Shown one piece after another: positions 32,929 through 43,369 of a stretch of 55,891 nucleotides of DNA (the stretch's first letter is position 1; each line of letters starts with the position of its first letter). The translations under genes were made by a program, and so were the position numbers. Below the pieces are notes generated by a model. The model did not search any database and was not told the origin of the DNA. It saw only the letters and a program-made list of their open reading frames with translations. This DNA is from Alphaproteobacteria bacterium. Lineage in GTDB: Bacteria > Pseudomonadota > Alphaproteobacteria > UBA8366 > GCA-2717185. The DNA lies in NCBI GenBank assembly GCA_040905865.1, contig JBBDQU010000013.1, positions 1 through 55,891 of the forward strand, given 5' to 3'.

Positions 32929-35478
32929 TCAGTCCATCGACTCCGCCTGCATGACAATCACGGGACTCTCCCGGAAGGCGTCGAAGGAAAATACCGTATT
33001 TCCCGTACGCACAACGCCGGCATCCGGATAAACGGACCTCAACGTCATCGACTTCCAGCTTTCGGGCAAAGTGAAGCGAGCCTGACCGTCTGTTTCCGCT
33101 TCCGCCGCCGCACAGTCGCACATGACCAGCAGGCCCTGCCCCGCAAAATCGCGTACGAATGCGAAAAAACCCGCTTGCTGCGCCATGGGCTGATCGAGCG
33201 GAAGAAAAGATCCCTCGGCAAAAAGTTGCGGCCACGATTTTCGCAGGCGCAGGAGGCGCAAAAGAAGGGCCAGCTTTGATTGTTCAAAATCGCCGCCTGG
33301 TGTCGGTTCGCTCGCCAGCGCGCTATCGTGCGCCGGAAAATCGACCGGCCGGCGGTTGTCGGGGTCGACGAGACTGAGGTCCGCGCGCTCCGTCCCCTGG
33401 TATATATCCGGGATGCCCGGCAGGGTGAGCTTGAGGGCGAGTTGTACGAGGCTCTTCCGTTCGCCCACCGCGATGAATCGCGCGGCAGCCGCCGAGAAGC
33501 GTTCGGGAAAAGGGCTGTCGGCCGACAATGCCTGCGCGACGAATTCGCCGAGCCGGCTTTCATAACCGTCATCAATACGCGCCCAACTCGTATTGCGCTT
33601 GGCTTCTCGCGCCGCCTTCAGCATGTAACTGGACAGGCGCTCGCGCAAATCATCAAGGTCGCCGGTTGTCCAGACGCCGAGCAGGGCCTGGTAAAAATGC
33701 CATCGCATTTCCGGGTCCGGCACCTCGTCAATTTCGGATGCCAGCAGAACATCCCACTCCTTTACAGCTCGCACCCAGGCTTCGGGATAGTCGGCAATGG
33801 CGGCGATGCGCATTCGCGCGTCTTCGCCACGCTTGGTATCATGTGTCGCCGTTGCGTTGAGCCCGGCCGGCTGGCGCCGCGCCCGTGCCGCGATGGCGTC
33901 GGCGAACACCGCTTCATCCGATCCGATCAGCGCAGGCGTCCCGCCGACTTCGTTGGCTGACAGAAGCCGGCTGGAGCGGTAGAACAGCGTATCCTCCATT
34001 GCTTTTGCCATCAGCGCACCGGTGGTCTGCTGGAAGCGCTGGCGAAAATAATGTGCATCGTCGCCTTTCGCCTCTACGAACAGCCGCAGTACGTCGGAGA
34101 CGACATGGGGATCTTCGAGATCGTATATCTGCACCGCCTTGCGCGCCACAAGGGCGAGAACAGCATCGTCTTCGGGAGACAGCGCCGTTGGAGCAAGATA
34201 GGTCCGGTACACGGGCATCGATACTGCGATTGCGATCAGCGCGCGCCGCAATGTATCCGGTCCCCAGTCGCGGGCCTGCGGGTCGAGAGCGGCCATGCGG
34301 ACCAGCAGGCGCTGCAACAACATAAGCTCTCCAGCCAGGTTGCGCGTCAGGATCTCGTGCTTTGCTTCGGCCAGCATGGCGGCAACGTTGGTCGAACTGC
34401 CGGTGAATGCTCGATAGCCATCCGTGACTGTATCGATCCCGTCCGAGTTCATAAGCAGATCGCCGACCAGCACGGCAAATTCATAACCCGTGGTTCCCGC
34501 TACAGGCCAGTCGTCCGCCAGCGCTTCGTTATCCCCCAGTATTTTCTCGACCCACACGGGTGGATTGCCGGGGGCCGTCTCCTTTAGTCGATGGAGATAG
34601 CCTGACGGGTTGCTGAGCCCGTCCACATGATCGATGCGAAGCCCATCGATATGTCCGGCTTCCAGCATCTCGAACAACAGCCGGTGGACATCGGCGAACA
34701 CCGACTCGTCTTCGACGCGTACGCCGACCAGTTCGGATATTTCGAAAAACCGTCGATAGTTCAGCATGTCCCGCCCGGCCCGCCAGTAGGCGAGGCGCCA
34801 GTGCTGCGCATCATGTAGCCTCTCAAGAAACGCCCGGTCACTGCTTAACGCGCGAAGGGCTTCGTCCAGGCGTTGCTTGTTCGACAGGTCGGATAGCCAT
34901 GCCGGCAATCGATCGGGTGACATTACGCCGGGATCTGTCCCTTTCGGCAGGGCCTGTGCCAGAAGATGCCAGCTCTCCGGGGCGATCGGAAACCTCGTGC
35001 CCCGATAATCCCAGCACGGGCCGTCCGTTTCACATTCGATTGAAAATACGCCATCCTCCAGGACAGACTGGAATGATGCTTCGAGCACTGCAAGGAGCAC
35101 CCGCGGCATCGACCAGTCGACATCGAAATGTTGCGCGTAACGGCTGGCGCGGCCATTGCGCAGCAGGTCGCGCCACCAAGGGTTGTGCACCGATGCCGCC
35201 ATATGGTTTGGCACAATATCGAGGATCAGTCCCAGGCCTTCGGCTTTGAGAGCGGCCGCGAGTCGCAGAAAGCCGTCCAGTCCCCCGAGGCTCTCGTCGA
35301 ATCGGTTGTGATCGGTTACGTCGTAGCCATGCGTCGATCCCGGCGTCGCCTGGAATAGCGGCGATGCGTAAAGGTGGCTGACACCGAGCCGGGAAAAATA
35401 GGGCGCAAGTGACGCGGCCCGGTCAAAATTCATACCCTGGCGGAACTGCAGGCGGTAGGTTGCGGTTGGCAGGCTCAT
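32929..35478 (-). CDS. treY: malto-oligosyltrehalose synthase TreY
   Basis: An 849-residue GH13 enzyme that turns the reducing end of a maltodextrin into an alpha,alpha-1,1 linked trehalosyl end, the first step of the TreYZ route. The N-terminus PTATYRLQFRQGM, the catalytic nucleophile region GLRIDHVDGLSNP, WVEKILGDNE with the acid/base Glu, and ATHDTKRGEDAR are typical of TreY. The start overlaps the malQ stop (ATGA at 35475-35478). It is the last gene of the seven-gene minus-strand unit, and about 120 nt separate its stop from the degP-like gene. Confidence 0.93.
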   Translation of the reverse strand: MSLPTATYRLQFRQGMNFDRAASLAPYFSRLGVSHLYASPLFQATPGSTHGYDVTDHNRFDESLGGLDGFLRLAAALKAEGLGLILDIVPNHMAASVHNPWWRDLLRNGRASRYAQHFDVDWSMPRVLLAVLEASFQSVLEDGVFSIECETDGPCWDYRGTRFPIAPESWHLLAQALPKGTDPGVMSPDRLPAWLSDLSNKQRLDEALRALSSDRAFLERLHDAQHWRLAYWRAGRDMLNYRRFFEISELVGVRVEDESVFADVHRLLFEMLEAGHIDGLRIDHVDGLSNPSGYLHRLKETAPGNPPVWVEKILGDNEALADDWPVAGTTGYEFAVLVGDLLMNSDGIDTVTDGYRAFTGSSTNVAAMLAEAKHEILTRNLAGELMLLQRLLVRMAALDPQARDWGPDTLRRALIAIAVSMPVYRTYLAPTALSPEDDAVLALVARKAVQIYDLEDPHVVSDVLRLFVEAKGDDAHYFRQRFQQTTGALMAKAMEDTLFYRSSRLLSANEVGGTPALIGSDEAVFADAIAARARRQPAGLNATATHDTKRGEDARMRIAAIADYPEAWVRAVKEWDVLLASEIDEVPDPEMRWHFYQALLGVWTTGDLDDLRERLSSYMLKAAREAKRNTSWARIDDGYESRLGEFVAQALSADSPFPERFSAAAARFIAVGERKSLVQLALKLTLPGIPDIYQGTERADLSLVDPDNRRPVDFPAHDSALASEPTPGGDFEQSKLALLLRLLRLRKSWPQLFAEGSFLPLDQPMAQQAGFFAFVRDFAGQGLLVMCDCAAAEAETDGQARFTLPESWKSMTLRSVYPDAGVVRTGNTVFSFDAFRESPVIVMQAESMD

Positions 35479-37268
35479 CGTGGTCGGGCCCGGGAAACTG
35501 CCGCCGTATGCGCCTGAAAACCCGGATGGCTCGCGATATGTTCGATGGAAACCGGGAGTCGGCGGCGCCAGTTCGGATGTTCGTCAATAGTCGTAGGGAT
35601 GTTGACCTGCTCGACCAGTCCAAGAGCGTCTTCGACCTGTACGGCGAAAAGACGGCAGGGACAGCGGGCGGCGAAATTATGCAGCTTTGGAGAAAGCACG
35701 GCAGGGTCATTGCTTGCTTCACCCAGCAGCCGCTGCAGCGCCTGCCGTTCCGCCACGCGCCCTGTCCGGGTGTCTCGCAACGACTTGTCCGTGAGCAATC
35801 CCAACGATTCGCGCATATCCAGGTCGCGCATCGACCACCAGCCCGCAAAGGTCGGCATATCGTGCGTCGCAATACAGGCTAGCGCGTCTGTCGACCAGTT
35901 TCCGGAATTGAATGCGCGGTTCGCATCGAACTCGAAATAGAAAACACGATAGCCGTGGAAATGACGTCGGGCCATCAGCGTTCGGAAGCCTCTGGGGACG
36001 ACGCCGAGATCCTCGCCAATGACAATGCAATCATTTTGACAGGACGCTGCCGCCAGTTTCGCCAACAGTCGCATTAACGGGTACCGTACATAGGCGCCGG
36101 CGCGCGCCGGCATGCCGTTCGGGATCAGCCAGAGCCGCGCCATGCTCATGGCGTGATCGATCCGCAGGGCCCCTGCATGCCGCATTACCGCAGCCAGGGT
36201 ATCCGCAAACGGCTCTCCGTCGTATTCCGCCAGCAGGGTCGGCGACATCGGCGCCAGTCCCCAGTCCTGTCCTCCTGTGCTGAAGCTGTCGGGCGGTGCG
36301 CCGACGGACAGGTTCGGGATCACCAGGTCCGGGTCCGTCCAGGTTGCCGAGCCGTCGGCCGACACGCCTACCGCAAGGTCGAGATAAAGTCCGATGCGCA
36401 TACCGGCTTTGCGAGCCGACTTGCAGACGCGGGCAAGCTGCCGGTCCGCCTGCCATTGTAGCCAAAGGTGATAGCCGACTTCACCGGCGTCGTCGGCGAT
36501 AATCTGGCGGACCGTCTCGCCATGTCGGTTCCGCAGAGCCTCGGGCCAGTCCAGCCAGCCGGCGCCGCATCCTTTCTCCACCATCGACCAGGACACTGTT
36601 TCAAACCAGGCATGGGTCAGTAATTGTTCTCCGCCCCGGTTGCAGAAGGCATCGTATTCCGAACGCGAAACCCCGGTCGCCTGAAATCGGGCGAACAACC
36701 GCCGCAGGATACCATCCTTCAGTTTCGACACGGCCGGATGATCGACCAACGCGGTCTCCCGCAGCCGCGCCGCCTCATAGGCTTCTTCGTCGCGCAACCC
36801 GCAGAAGCCGTCGATCCAGTCGGCCGCGAGGTATAGCGGATTGAGCATATTCCGGTTCGATGGCGAGAAAGGGCTGTAACGGCTCGGATCGCTCCAGAAC
36901 ATTGCATGCAGCGGATTCAGGCCGATGAAATCCGCTCCTGCCGCGCCGGCAATCCGGCACAAATCTTCGAGATCAGCGAAGTCTCCGATTCCCAGGTTGC
37001 GCGCTGAAGCCAGGCCTTGAAGCTGGCAGGTCAACCCCCAGGCCCGTGACAGTGTCAGGGTGTCCGGAACGTAACACTGCGGTGGCGTGGCCTCCAGCAA
37101 TGCCTCGTCGATGCCGGCAGGCGGTTTCGCGGCGGGCGCCTTTATGCCGAACGCGTCGACCAGCGCCCGCAGGGTTTCGTCCGATACGGTGCGCTCAATC
37201 CCGTCGACGTCCACATAGGTGGTCTCGATGCCGTACGACGTGCAAAGCCGGACGATAGAATCGGTCAT
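35475..37268 (-). CDS. malQ: 4-alpha-glucanotransferase MalQ
   Basis: A 597-residue GH77 amylomaltase that transfers alpha-1,4-glucan segments between maltodextrins. GLTCQLQGLASARNLGIGDF near the N-terminal part, GALRIDHAMSMARLWLIP with the nucleophile Asp, VIGEDLGVVPRGFR with the acid/base Glu, and ATHDMPTFAGWW are visible. The frame is open to 37304, but the ATG at 37268 overlaps the treZ stop (ATGA) and is preferred. It may rescale the glucan chains used by GlgE, GlgX and TreY. It is shorter than E. coli MalQ (about 694 residues) but keeps all core motifs. Confidence 0.92.
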   Translation of the reverse strand: MTDSIVRLCTSYGIETTYVDVDGIERTVSDETLRALVDAFGIKAPAAKPPAGIDEALLEATPPQCYVPDTLTLSRAWGLTCQLQGLASARNLGIGDFADLEDLCRIAGAAGADFIGLNPLHAMFWSDPSRYSPFSPSNRNMLNPLYLAADWIDGFCGLRDEEAYEAARLRETALVDHPAVSKLKDGILRRLFARFQATGVSRSEYDAFCNRGGEQLLTHAWFETVSWSMVEKGCGAGWLDWPEALRNRHGETVRQIIADDAGEVGYHLWLQWQADRQLARVCKSARKAGMRIGLYLDLAVGVSADGSATWTDPDLVIPNLSVGAPPDSFSTGGQDWGLAPMSPTLLAEYDGEPFADTLAAVMRHAGALRIDHAMSMARLWLIPNGMPARAGAYVRYPLMRLLAKLAAASCQNDCIVIGEDLGVVPRGFRTLMARRHFHGYRVFYFEFDANRAFNSGNWSTDALACIATHDMPTFAGWWSMRDLDMRESLGLLTDKSLRDTRTGRVAERQALQRLLGEASNDPAVLSPKLHNFAARCPCRLFAVQVEDALGLVEQVNIPTTIDEHPNWRRRLPVSIEHIASHPGFQAHTAAVSRARPR

Positions 37269-39052
37269 GGAGCAGATCTCGCGATTGCAGCCCGGAGGGC
37301 CCATGGGTCTGAAGCCGGGTCGCGCAGATCGAAGATCGCGCGGCCGTCAGGCACGCACTCGAATGTTGCGCCGCCAAGGTTTACGACAAGGTTCAGGCGG
37401 GTGCCGTCATCAAGCAGCCAGCTTACGGTAATTCCTCTTTCGCCTACGGAAGCGATACTCGTGTCCATTCTTTTTATTCCCGGAAGCCGCGGCGCGACCT
37501 CCGCCGCGCGGACCCGAAGCAACTCCCGGAGCAATGTCCGGCGAGCGCGCCCCTGGGGGCTTTCGGCATACGCCCAGTCCAGTCGTGACCGGTCAAACGT
37601 GGCCGGATCATTGGGATCCGGGATCGTCTCGCGCGTCGTCTTATCGGCAAACTGCGCCCAGCGCGAAAACTCCCGCCGCCGTCCCTCCCGCACCGCATCC
37701 CCCAGCGCGCCTTCGAAGTCGCAAAAGAACTGGAATGGCTTTTTCTCGCCCCATTCCTCGCCCATGAACAGCAGCGGTACGGTCGGTGCCAATAGCAGCA
37801 GCGCGGTCAATACCTCGACAGCCTCCGGTTCAGCCAGCATCGTCAGCCGTTCGCCGAAGGCCCGGTTCCCTGTCTGGTCGTGATTTTGCAGGAAATTGAC
37901 GAAGGCAACCGGCGGCATATGGGCTGAAGGTTCGCCGCGCGGCGAACCGTTGCGGTAGGGCGATTTCCGACCTTGGTGCACGTAGCCTTCGCCGAGCGCC
38001 GTCATCAGGTCGGCACGCGGGTCGTCCGCATAATCGCCGTAGTAACCGTCCGTTTCGCCAGTCGCCAGCACGTGGGTCACATGATGGAAGTCGTCGTTCC
38101 ATTCCCCATCATAGAGAAGTGGCCTGTTGTGATTGTCCCGCGCATGCAGGAAGCAGACATTGCGGTCGTCTTCGGTGGTGAGGTGGACGGTCCGACCGAA
38201 GTCGGTCCGCCGCACCGTTCTCGCCAGTTCCTCGAGAACGGATACGGCGGACGGATCGGTAATCTGATCGATCGCATCGAGCCGCAGGCCGTCGATTCGG
38301 TATTCCTGTAGCCAGTACAACGCGTTCTCGATGAAGAAGTTGCGGACCGCCGGCTCTTCGAAGGCGATAGCCGCCCCCCAGGGCGTCTGTCGCCCGGGAT
38401 CGAAGAATTCCGGCGCATAGAGATGCAGGTAGTTTCCGTCCGGCCCGAAGTGGTTGTAGACGACATCGAGGAAAATCATCAGGCCGCGTTCGTGTGCTGC
38501 GTCCACCAGCCGCTTTAGCCCCTGCAGTCCGCCATATTCCGGGTGCGGCGCATAAAGAAGCACGCCATCATATCCCCATCCTCGCTCGCCTGAAAACTGC
38601 GCGACGGGGCAGAGCTCGATGGCGGTGATGCCGGTTTCGGCGAGGTAATCAAGACGCTCACGCGCGCCGTCGAAGTTGCCGCCTGGCGAGAACGCCCCGA
38701 CATGAAGCTCGTAAATCACCGATTCATGCCATGGCCGGCCTTTCCAGTCGCAGCGCCACTCGAAGTCCCTCGGATCGACCAGTTTCGATGGACCATGAAC
38801 ATCACCGGCCTGCGCGCGGGCCGCGGGATCGGCCACAGCATGGCCATCGGGTAATATGAATGCGTAAGTATCGTCCGGGTCGGCGGGGAATTCGCCCTCA
38901 AACCATCCGTCCCGGGTCCGGTCCATCGGGTGATCGACGTTCGCTAGCCGGACCCGCAACTCAGACAGTCCAGGCGCCCAGAGCCGAAAGCGCCAGCGGT
39001 TGTCCCCCACTGGTTCCGCACCCCAGTTCTTCGTAAAATGCGACACGCTCAC
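37265..39052 (-). CDS. treZ: malto-oligosyltrehalose trehalohydrolase TreZ
   Basis: A 595-residue GH13 enzyme that releases trehalose from the trehalosyl-maltodextrin made by TreY. The N-terminal beta domain (GDNRWRFRLWAPGLSEL) is followed by IYELHVGAFSPGG, GYDGVLLYAPHPEYG, the nucleophile region GLRLDAIDQI, the acid/base region LTTEDDRNV, and NFLQNHDQTGNR. It overlaps glgX at its start and malQ at its end by 4 nt each. Trehalose so made would feed TreS. Confidence 0.93.
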   Translation of the reverse strand: MSVSHFTKNWGAEPVGDNRWRFRLWAPGLSELRVRLANVDHPMDRTRDGWFEGEFPADPDDTYAFILPDGHAVADPAARAQAGDVHGPSKLVDPRDFEWRCDWKGRPWHESVIYELHVGAFSPGGNFDGARERLDYLAETGITAIELCPVAQFSGERGWGYDGVLLYAPHPEYGGLQGLKRLVDAAHERGLMIFLDVVYNHFGPDGNYLHLYAPEFFDPGRQTPWGAAIAFEEPAVRNFFIENALYWLQEYRIDGLRLDAIDQITDPSAVSVLEELARTVRRTDFGRTVHLTTEDDRNVCFLHARDNHNRPLLYDGEWNDDFHHVTHVLATGETDGYYGDYADDPRADLMTALGEGYVHQGRKSPYRNGSPRGEPSAHMPPVAFVNFLQNHDQTGNRAFGERLTMLAEPEAVEVLTALLLLAPTVPLLFMGEEWGEKKPFQFFCDFEGALGDAVREGRRREFSRWAQFADKTTRETIPDPNDPATFDRSRLDWAYAESPQGRARRTLLRELLRVRAAEVAPRLPGIKRMDTSIASVGERGITVSWLLDDGTRLNLVVNLGGATFECVPDGRAIFDLRDPASDPWALRAAIARSAP

Positions 39053-41136
39053 GGCAGCGGCTCCAGTGTTTCGAGCAGTGTCAATGTCCGCGGGCCGACC
39101 TGGAATTCGACGCCCGAAGGGAGGACGTCCTGTATTTCAGGCGCCCCGTCCACACCGCTATCCAAAAGGACACGCCAATTTATATCCGTCTCGCGCGCGG
39201 GGAGCCGGAAACCCTCCGCTTCGGCGGTTGGATTGAAGATGAGCAACAATGATTGCTGGTGTGCGCCATTGAGCATCAGGGCAAGCTGGCATTCGTCCCC
39301 GTTTGTCCAATCATCGGTATTCATTGTCTCGCCGTCCGACCGAAGCCAGACCACGTCCGGGAACTCCGCCTCGCCGACCGGTTTGCCGTGCTGGAATTTT
39401 GCCGATCGAAGCAGTGGATGGGATCGGCGCAAGGCGCTCAGCCTGCCGACGAAATCGGCAAGGGCGGGATCTGCCGGCGCAGACCAATCGAGCCAGTTCG
39501 TCTCGTTGTCCTGGCAGTAGGCGTTGTTGTTTCCGTTCTGGCTGCGCCCCCATTCGTCGCCCATAAGCAACATCGGCGTTCCGTGGCTGAAGAACAGCGT
39601 CGCCAGACAGGCGCGGCGCAGGCTCTGCCGTATGCGCAGGACCTCAGGGTTATCGGTTGATCCCTCAACACCACAGTTCCAGCTGAAATTATGATCGTGA
39701 CCGTCCAGATTGTTTTCCTGGTTTGCTTCGTTATGTTTCGCGTTGTAAGCCCAAAGGTCGGCCAGGGTAAAACCGTCATGGGCGGTAACCAAATTGACGC
39801 TGGCCCACGGCCGCCGCCCGCGATGATCGAACAGATCCGCCGAGCCGAGCAGGCCGGTTCCGAGTCGCCGGCGCGACCCCGGGTCGTCCTTCCAGTAGCT
39901 ACGCAGATTATCGCGATAGCGGTCGTTCCATTCTGCCCAGCCAGGGGGAAAATTGCCAAGTTGATAGCCGTCCGGCCCGACGTCCCATGGTTCCGCGATG
40001 AGCTTCACCTGCTGCAGGACCGGGTCCTGGGACAGCGTATCGAAAAATGTTGCGTCCGGATCGAAACGGTCCCAATCACGCCCCAGCGCCGAAGCCAGGT
40101 CGAAGCGAAACCCGTCTACGTGGCACTCCTGCACCCAGTACCGTAGCGAGTCGGTTATCATCTGCAGCACCCGTGAGTGCCGCAGGTTCATGTTGTTTCC
40201 GCAGCCGGTCGTATCGAAATAGTAGCGCGGATCTTCCGCCAACGTGTAGTAGCTGGCGTTGTCAATGCCCCGGAAGGAAAGTGTCGGTCCCAGGTGGTTG
40301 CCCTCGATCGTATGGTTGTAGACGACGTCAAGGATCACTTCGATGTTCGCCTCGTGCAATCGCTTCACCATGAATTTGAACTCGCTGGTGCCGTGTCCGG
40401 GGGAGATGTAGCGATGCGCCAGGGCGTGAAAGCCGACAGTGTTATAGCCCCAGTAGTTCTTCAGGCCCTTCCGGATCAGAGAATGTTCGTCGAGGAAGGC
40501 CGTCACCGGCATCAGTTCCACCGCAGTGACGCCAAGCCGCACGAGATGGTCGATCACCCGTGGATCGGCAAGACCGGCGAATGTCCCCCGGACCTGCTCG
40601 GGCAGGTCGGGGTGCAGCGCTGTCATTCCCTTGACGTGGGCCTCGTAGATGATGGTCTCCGACCAGTCGCGCCGTGGCCGGATATCCTCGCCCCAGGTGA
40701 AGGCCGGGTCGATAACCACGCATTTCGGCATCACCATCGCACTGTTACGTCTGTCAATGGTCAGGTCTTTGCGAGGCGATGCGACACGATAACCGAAACA
40801 CGATTCATGCCAGCGAATGTCGCCGTGAAGCGCCTTGGCGTAGGGGTCGATAAGAAGCTTGTTGGGATTAAAACGATGGCCGTTTTCGGGTTCGTAAGGA
40901 CCGTGCACCCGGTAGCCGTAGAGTTGGCCGGGCCGGATGTCCGGGAAATAGCCGTGCCAGACTTCATGCGTTTGTTCGGGCAGGTCGATACGGTCGGTTT
41001 CGCGTCTGCCCTTGGGGTCAAAAAAGCAGAGTTCGACGCGCGTTGCGTTGGCGGAAAAGAGCGCGAAATTGACGCCTGATCCGTCCCATGTGGCTCCTAG
41101 CGGATTTGGTAGACCCGGGAAAACCTGCACGTCCAT
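39049..41136 (-). CDS. glgX: glycogen debranching enzyme GlgX
   Basis: A 695-residue isoamylase-type GH13 enzyme hydrolysing alpha-1,6 branches of glucan. The N-terminus FPGLPNPLGATWDGSGVNFA, the nucleophile Asp346 in DGFRFDLASALG, the acid/base Glu in LIAEPWDVGPDGY, and TAHDGFTLADLW are typical. The frame is open to 41277 inside glgB, but the ATG at 41136 behind GGGAG, 13 nt after the glgB stop, fits the family N-terminus. It should supply linear maltodextrins to MalQ and TreY. Its stop overlaps the treZ start (ATGA). Confidence 0.93.
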   Translation of the reverse strand: MDVQVFPGLPNPLGATWDGSGVNFALFSANATRVELCFFDPKGRRETDRIDLPEQTHEVWHGYFPDIRPGQLYGYRVHGPYEPENGHRFNPNKLLIDPYAKALHGDIRWHESCFGYRVASPRKDLTIDRRNSAMVMPKCVVIDPAFTWGEDIRPRRDWSETIIYEAHVKGMTALHPDLPEQVRGTFAGLADPRVIDHLVRLGVTAVELMPVTAFLDEHSLIRKGLKNYWGYNTVGFHALAHRYISPGHGTSEFKFMVKRLHEANIEVILDVVYNHTIEGNHLGPTLSFRGIDNASYYTLAEDPRYYFDTTGCGNNMNLRHSRVLQMITDSLRYWVQECHVDGFRFDLASALGRDWDRFDPDATFFDTLSQDPVLQQVKLIAEPWDVGPDGYQLGNFPPGWAEWNDRYRDNLRSYWKDDPGSRRRLGTGLLGSADLFDHRGRRPWASVNLVTAHDGFTLADLWAYNAKHNEANQENNLDGHDHNFSWNCGVEGSTDNPEVLRIRQSLRRACLATLFFSHGTPMLLMGDEWGRSQNGNNNAYCQDNETNWLDWSAPADPALADFVGRLSALRRSHPLLRSAKFQHGKPVGEAEFPDVVWLRSDGETMNTDDWTNGDECQLALMLNGAHQQSLLLIFNPTAEAEGFRLPARETDINWRVLLDSGVDGAPEIQDVLPSGVEFQVGPRTLTLLETLEPLP

Positions 41137-41149
41137 CGTATTGCTCCCA

Positions 41150-43369
41150 TCATTCGGATATAGGTTCGAGAACGAGCGTTGCCAGCGGCGGCAGGGTAAG
41201 CCGACACGATGCCGGGCGTCCGTGTATCGACGTATCAATAGCCATGACTCGTCCCCCGTTTCCGATGTTGGAGCCACCGTAGATCGCTGAATCTGTATTC
41301 ATCTTTTCCCGCCAGGCCCCCGCATGTGGAACACCGATTGTGTAATCGTGCCGGACGACGGGCGTCATGTTGCAGACGACGACCATGTTCTGGCCCGATT
41401 TGCCGCGCCGCTCGAAGGAATAGACGCTCTGCTCCGTATCGCCGCCTTCGATCCAGGCGAATCCCGCAGGATCGCAGTCAAGCGTGTGCAGTGCCGGGCA
41501 TTCGCGGTACAGCGCGTTCAGGTCGCGCACCAGCCGCTGCAGGCCGGCATGGTCCGCTTCGCCCAGCAAGTGCCAGTCCAGCGACCGGTCGTGGTTCCAT
41601 TCCCGGTCCTGGCCGAACTCCCCTCCCATGAAGAGCAGTTTCTTGCCCGGATGCGTCCACATGAAACCATAGTAGGCGCGCAAATTGGCAAATTTCTGCC
41701 ACCGGTCGCCCGGCATTTTTGCCAGTAGTGCACCCTTGCCATGCACAACCTCGTCGTGGCTGAGCGGCAGGATGAAGTTTTCGGAGAAGGCGTAGTCGAT
41801 CCCGAAAGTCATGAGGTGGTGATGGTGTTTCCGATGCACGGGATCCTGTTGCATGTATTCCAGCGTGTCATGCATCCAGCCCATGTTCCATTTGAAATCG
41901 AAGCCCAGCCCGCCTTCTGCCGTCGGCCGTGACACGCCCGGCCACGCGGTCGATTCCTCGGCAACCGTAATGCGGCCCTGGCAGCGCTCCGAGACCAGAT
42001 TGTTGAACTCGCGCATCAGTTCGACGGCTTCCAGGTTCTCGCGTCCGCCGTAGCGGTTGGGGACCCATTCGCCGGGCTGACGCGAATAATCTAGATAGAG
42101 CATTGAGGCGACCGCATCGACGCGCAAGCCATCAACGCCGTAATGCTCCAGCCAGAACAGGGCGTTTGCCGTCAGGAAATTGGCGACTTCTCGTCTGCCG
42201 AAATTATAAATCAGCGTGCTCCAGTCCTTGTGAAAGCCGAGCCGCGGGTCCTCGTGCTCGTAAAGGTGCGTACCGTCGAACCGCACAAGTCCATGCGGGT
42301 CTGAAGGAAAATGCGCAGGCACCCAGTCGACGAGCACACCGAGGCCGGCGCGATGACAGGCGGCCAGCAGGCGCGCGAAGCCCTCGGGCGGACCGAACCG
42401 CGCAGTGGGCGCATACAGCCCGATGGGCTGGTATCCCCAGGAGCCGGAAAAGGGATGTTCGGATACAGGCAGGAATTCGAGATGCGTGAAGCCCATATCC
42501 ACCGCATAGTCGACCAGGTTTTCGGCAAAAGTATCGTAGTCTAGCATGCCGCCATCCACGCCGCGGCGCCAGGATCCCAGGTGAACTTCATAGATCGAGA
42601 TCGGACTGGACTGTGCGTTGCGCGCCGCCAGCGCCTCCGTCCAGTCGGCAACCTCCTCATGCGAACCGAGCCCATGGATGACCGAGGCGGTAGCCGGCGC
42701 CAATTCCTCCTGGAAGGCAAGCGGATCGGCCTTGAGAGGCAGTAATTCGCCCTGCGGACCGACTATCTCATACTTGTAGCGCGCGCCAACCGTTACGTTA
42801 GGTATAAAAATCTCCCAGACGCCGGCGCCGTGTCGTAACCGCATGGGATGACGCCGGCCGTCCCAGAAATTGAAGTCGCCGGTGATGCTGACCCTGCGGG
42901 CGTTTGGCGCCCATACGGCGAACGTCGTGCCGTCGACGCCCTCGTGGCCGCGCGGATGCGCGCCGAGACACCGATAAAGCTCCCGATGTTTGCCCTCGCC
43001 AATCAGGTGCAAGTCAAGGTCGCCCAGTATCGGGCCGAATGAATATGGATCGTGTCCGCCCCAGTTCTTGCCGTCACCATGAAAAGCGAAGCGATAATCG
43101 AAGCGCCGCTTGCGCCGCTTTAACAGGGCGGCGAACACGCCGGCTGGGTGCACGCGTTCCAGGTTCGCCACCGTCGTTCCATCGGCATCGGTAAGGCGCG
43201 CTTCGGCGGCACCGGGATCAAAGCAAACGGCGCGAAGCCCGGCGGGCGTCTCGTGCAGACCCAGCCAGGTGAACGGATCGTCGAGGCGGCCTTCGGCTAT
43301 TGCCCGACAGATATCTTCTGACAGAACCGGCGGATCGGATATCGTCGGGGTTTTTCGCCGTGCCGCCAT
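41150..43369 (-). CDS. glgB: 1,4-alpha-glucan branching enzyme GlgB
   Basis: A 739-residue GH13 branching enzyme that cuts alpha-1,4 chains and reattaches them as alpha-1,6 branches. It has the N1 domain, a CBM48 domain ([20 protein letters not shown] near 150-169), the nucleophile Asp418 (GLRVDAVAS), the acid/base Glu471 ([12 protein letters not shown]) and [13 protein letters not shown]. Its start overlaps the treS/mak stop by 1 nt (TGATG). With GlgE it would produce branched alpha-glucan. No glgA or glgC is found beside it. Confidence 0.94.
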   Translation of the reverse strand: MAARRKTPTISDPPVLSEDICRAIAEGRLDDPFTWLGLHETPAGLRAVCFDPGAAEARLTDADGTTVANLERVHPAGVFAALLKRRKRRFDYRFAFHGDGKNWGGHDPYSFGPILGDLDLHLIGEGKHRELYRCLGAHPRGHEGVDGTTFAVWAPNARRVSITGDFNFWDGRRHPMRLRHGAGVWEIFIPNVTVGARYKYEIVGPQGELLPLKADPLAFQEELAPATASVIHGLGSHEEVADWTEALAARNAQSSPISIYEVHLGSWRRGVDGGMLDYDTFAENLVDYAVDMGFTHLEFLPVSEHPFSGSWGYQPIGLYAPTARFGPPEGFARLLAACHRAGLGVLVDWVPAHFPSDPHGLVRFDGTHLYEHEDPRLGFHKDWSTLIYNFGRREVANFLTANALFWLEHYGVDGLRVDAVASMLYLDYSRQPGEWVPNRYGGRENLEAVELMREFNNLVSERCQGRITVAEESTAWPGVSRPTAEGGLGFDFKWNMGWMHDTLEYMQQDPVHRKHHHHLMTFGIDYAFSENFILPLSHDEVVHGKGALLAKMPGDRWQKFANLRAYYGFMWTHPGKKLLFMGGEFGQDREWNHDRSLDWHLLGEADHAGLQRLVRDLNALYRECPALHTLDCDPAGFAWIEGGDTEQSVYSFERRGKSGQNMVVVCNMTPVVRHDYTIGVPHAGAWREKMNTDSAIYGGSNIGNGGRVMAIDTSIHGRPASCRLTLPPLATLVLEPISE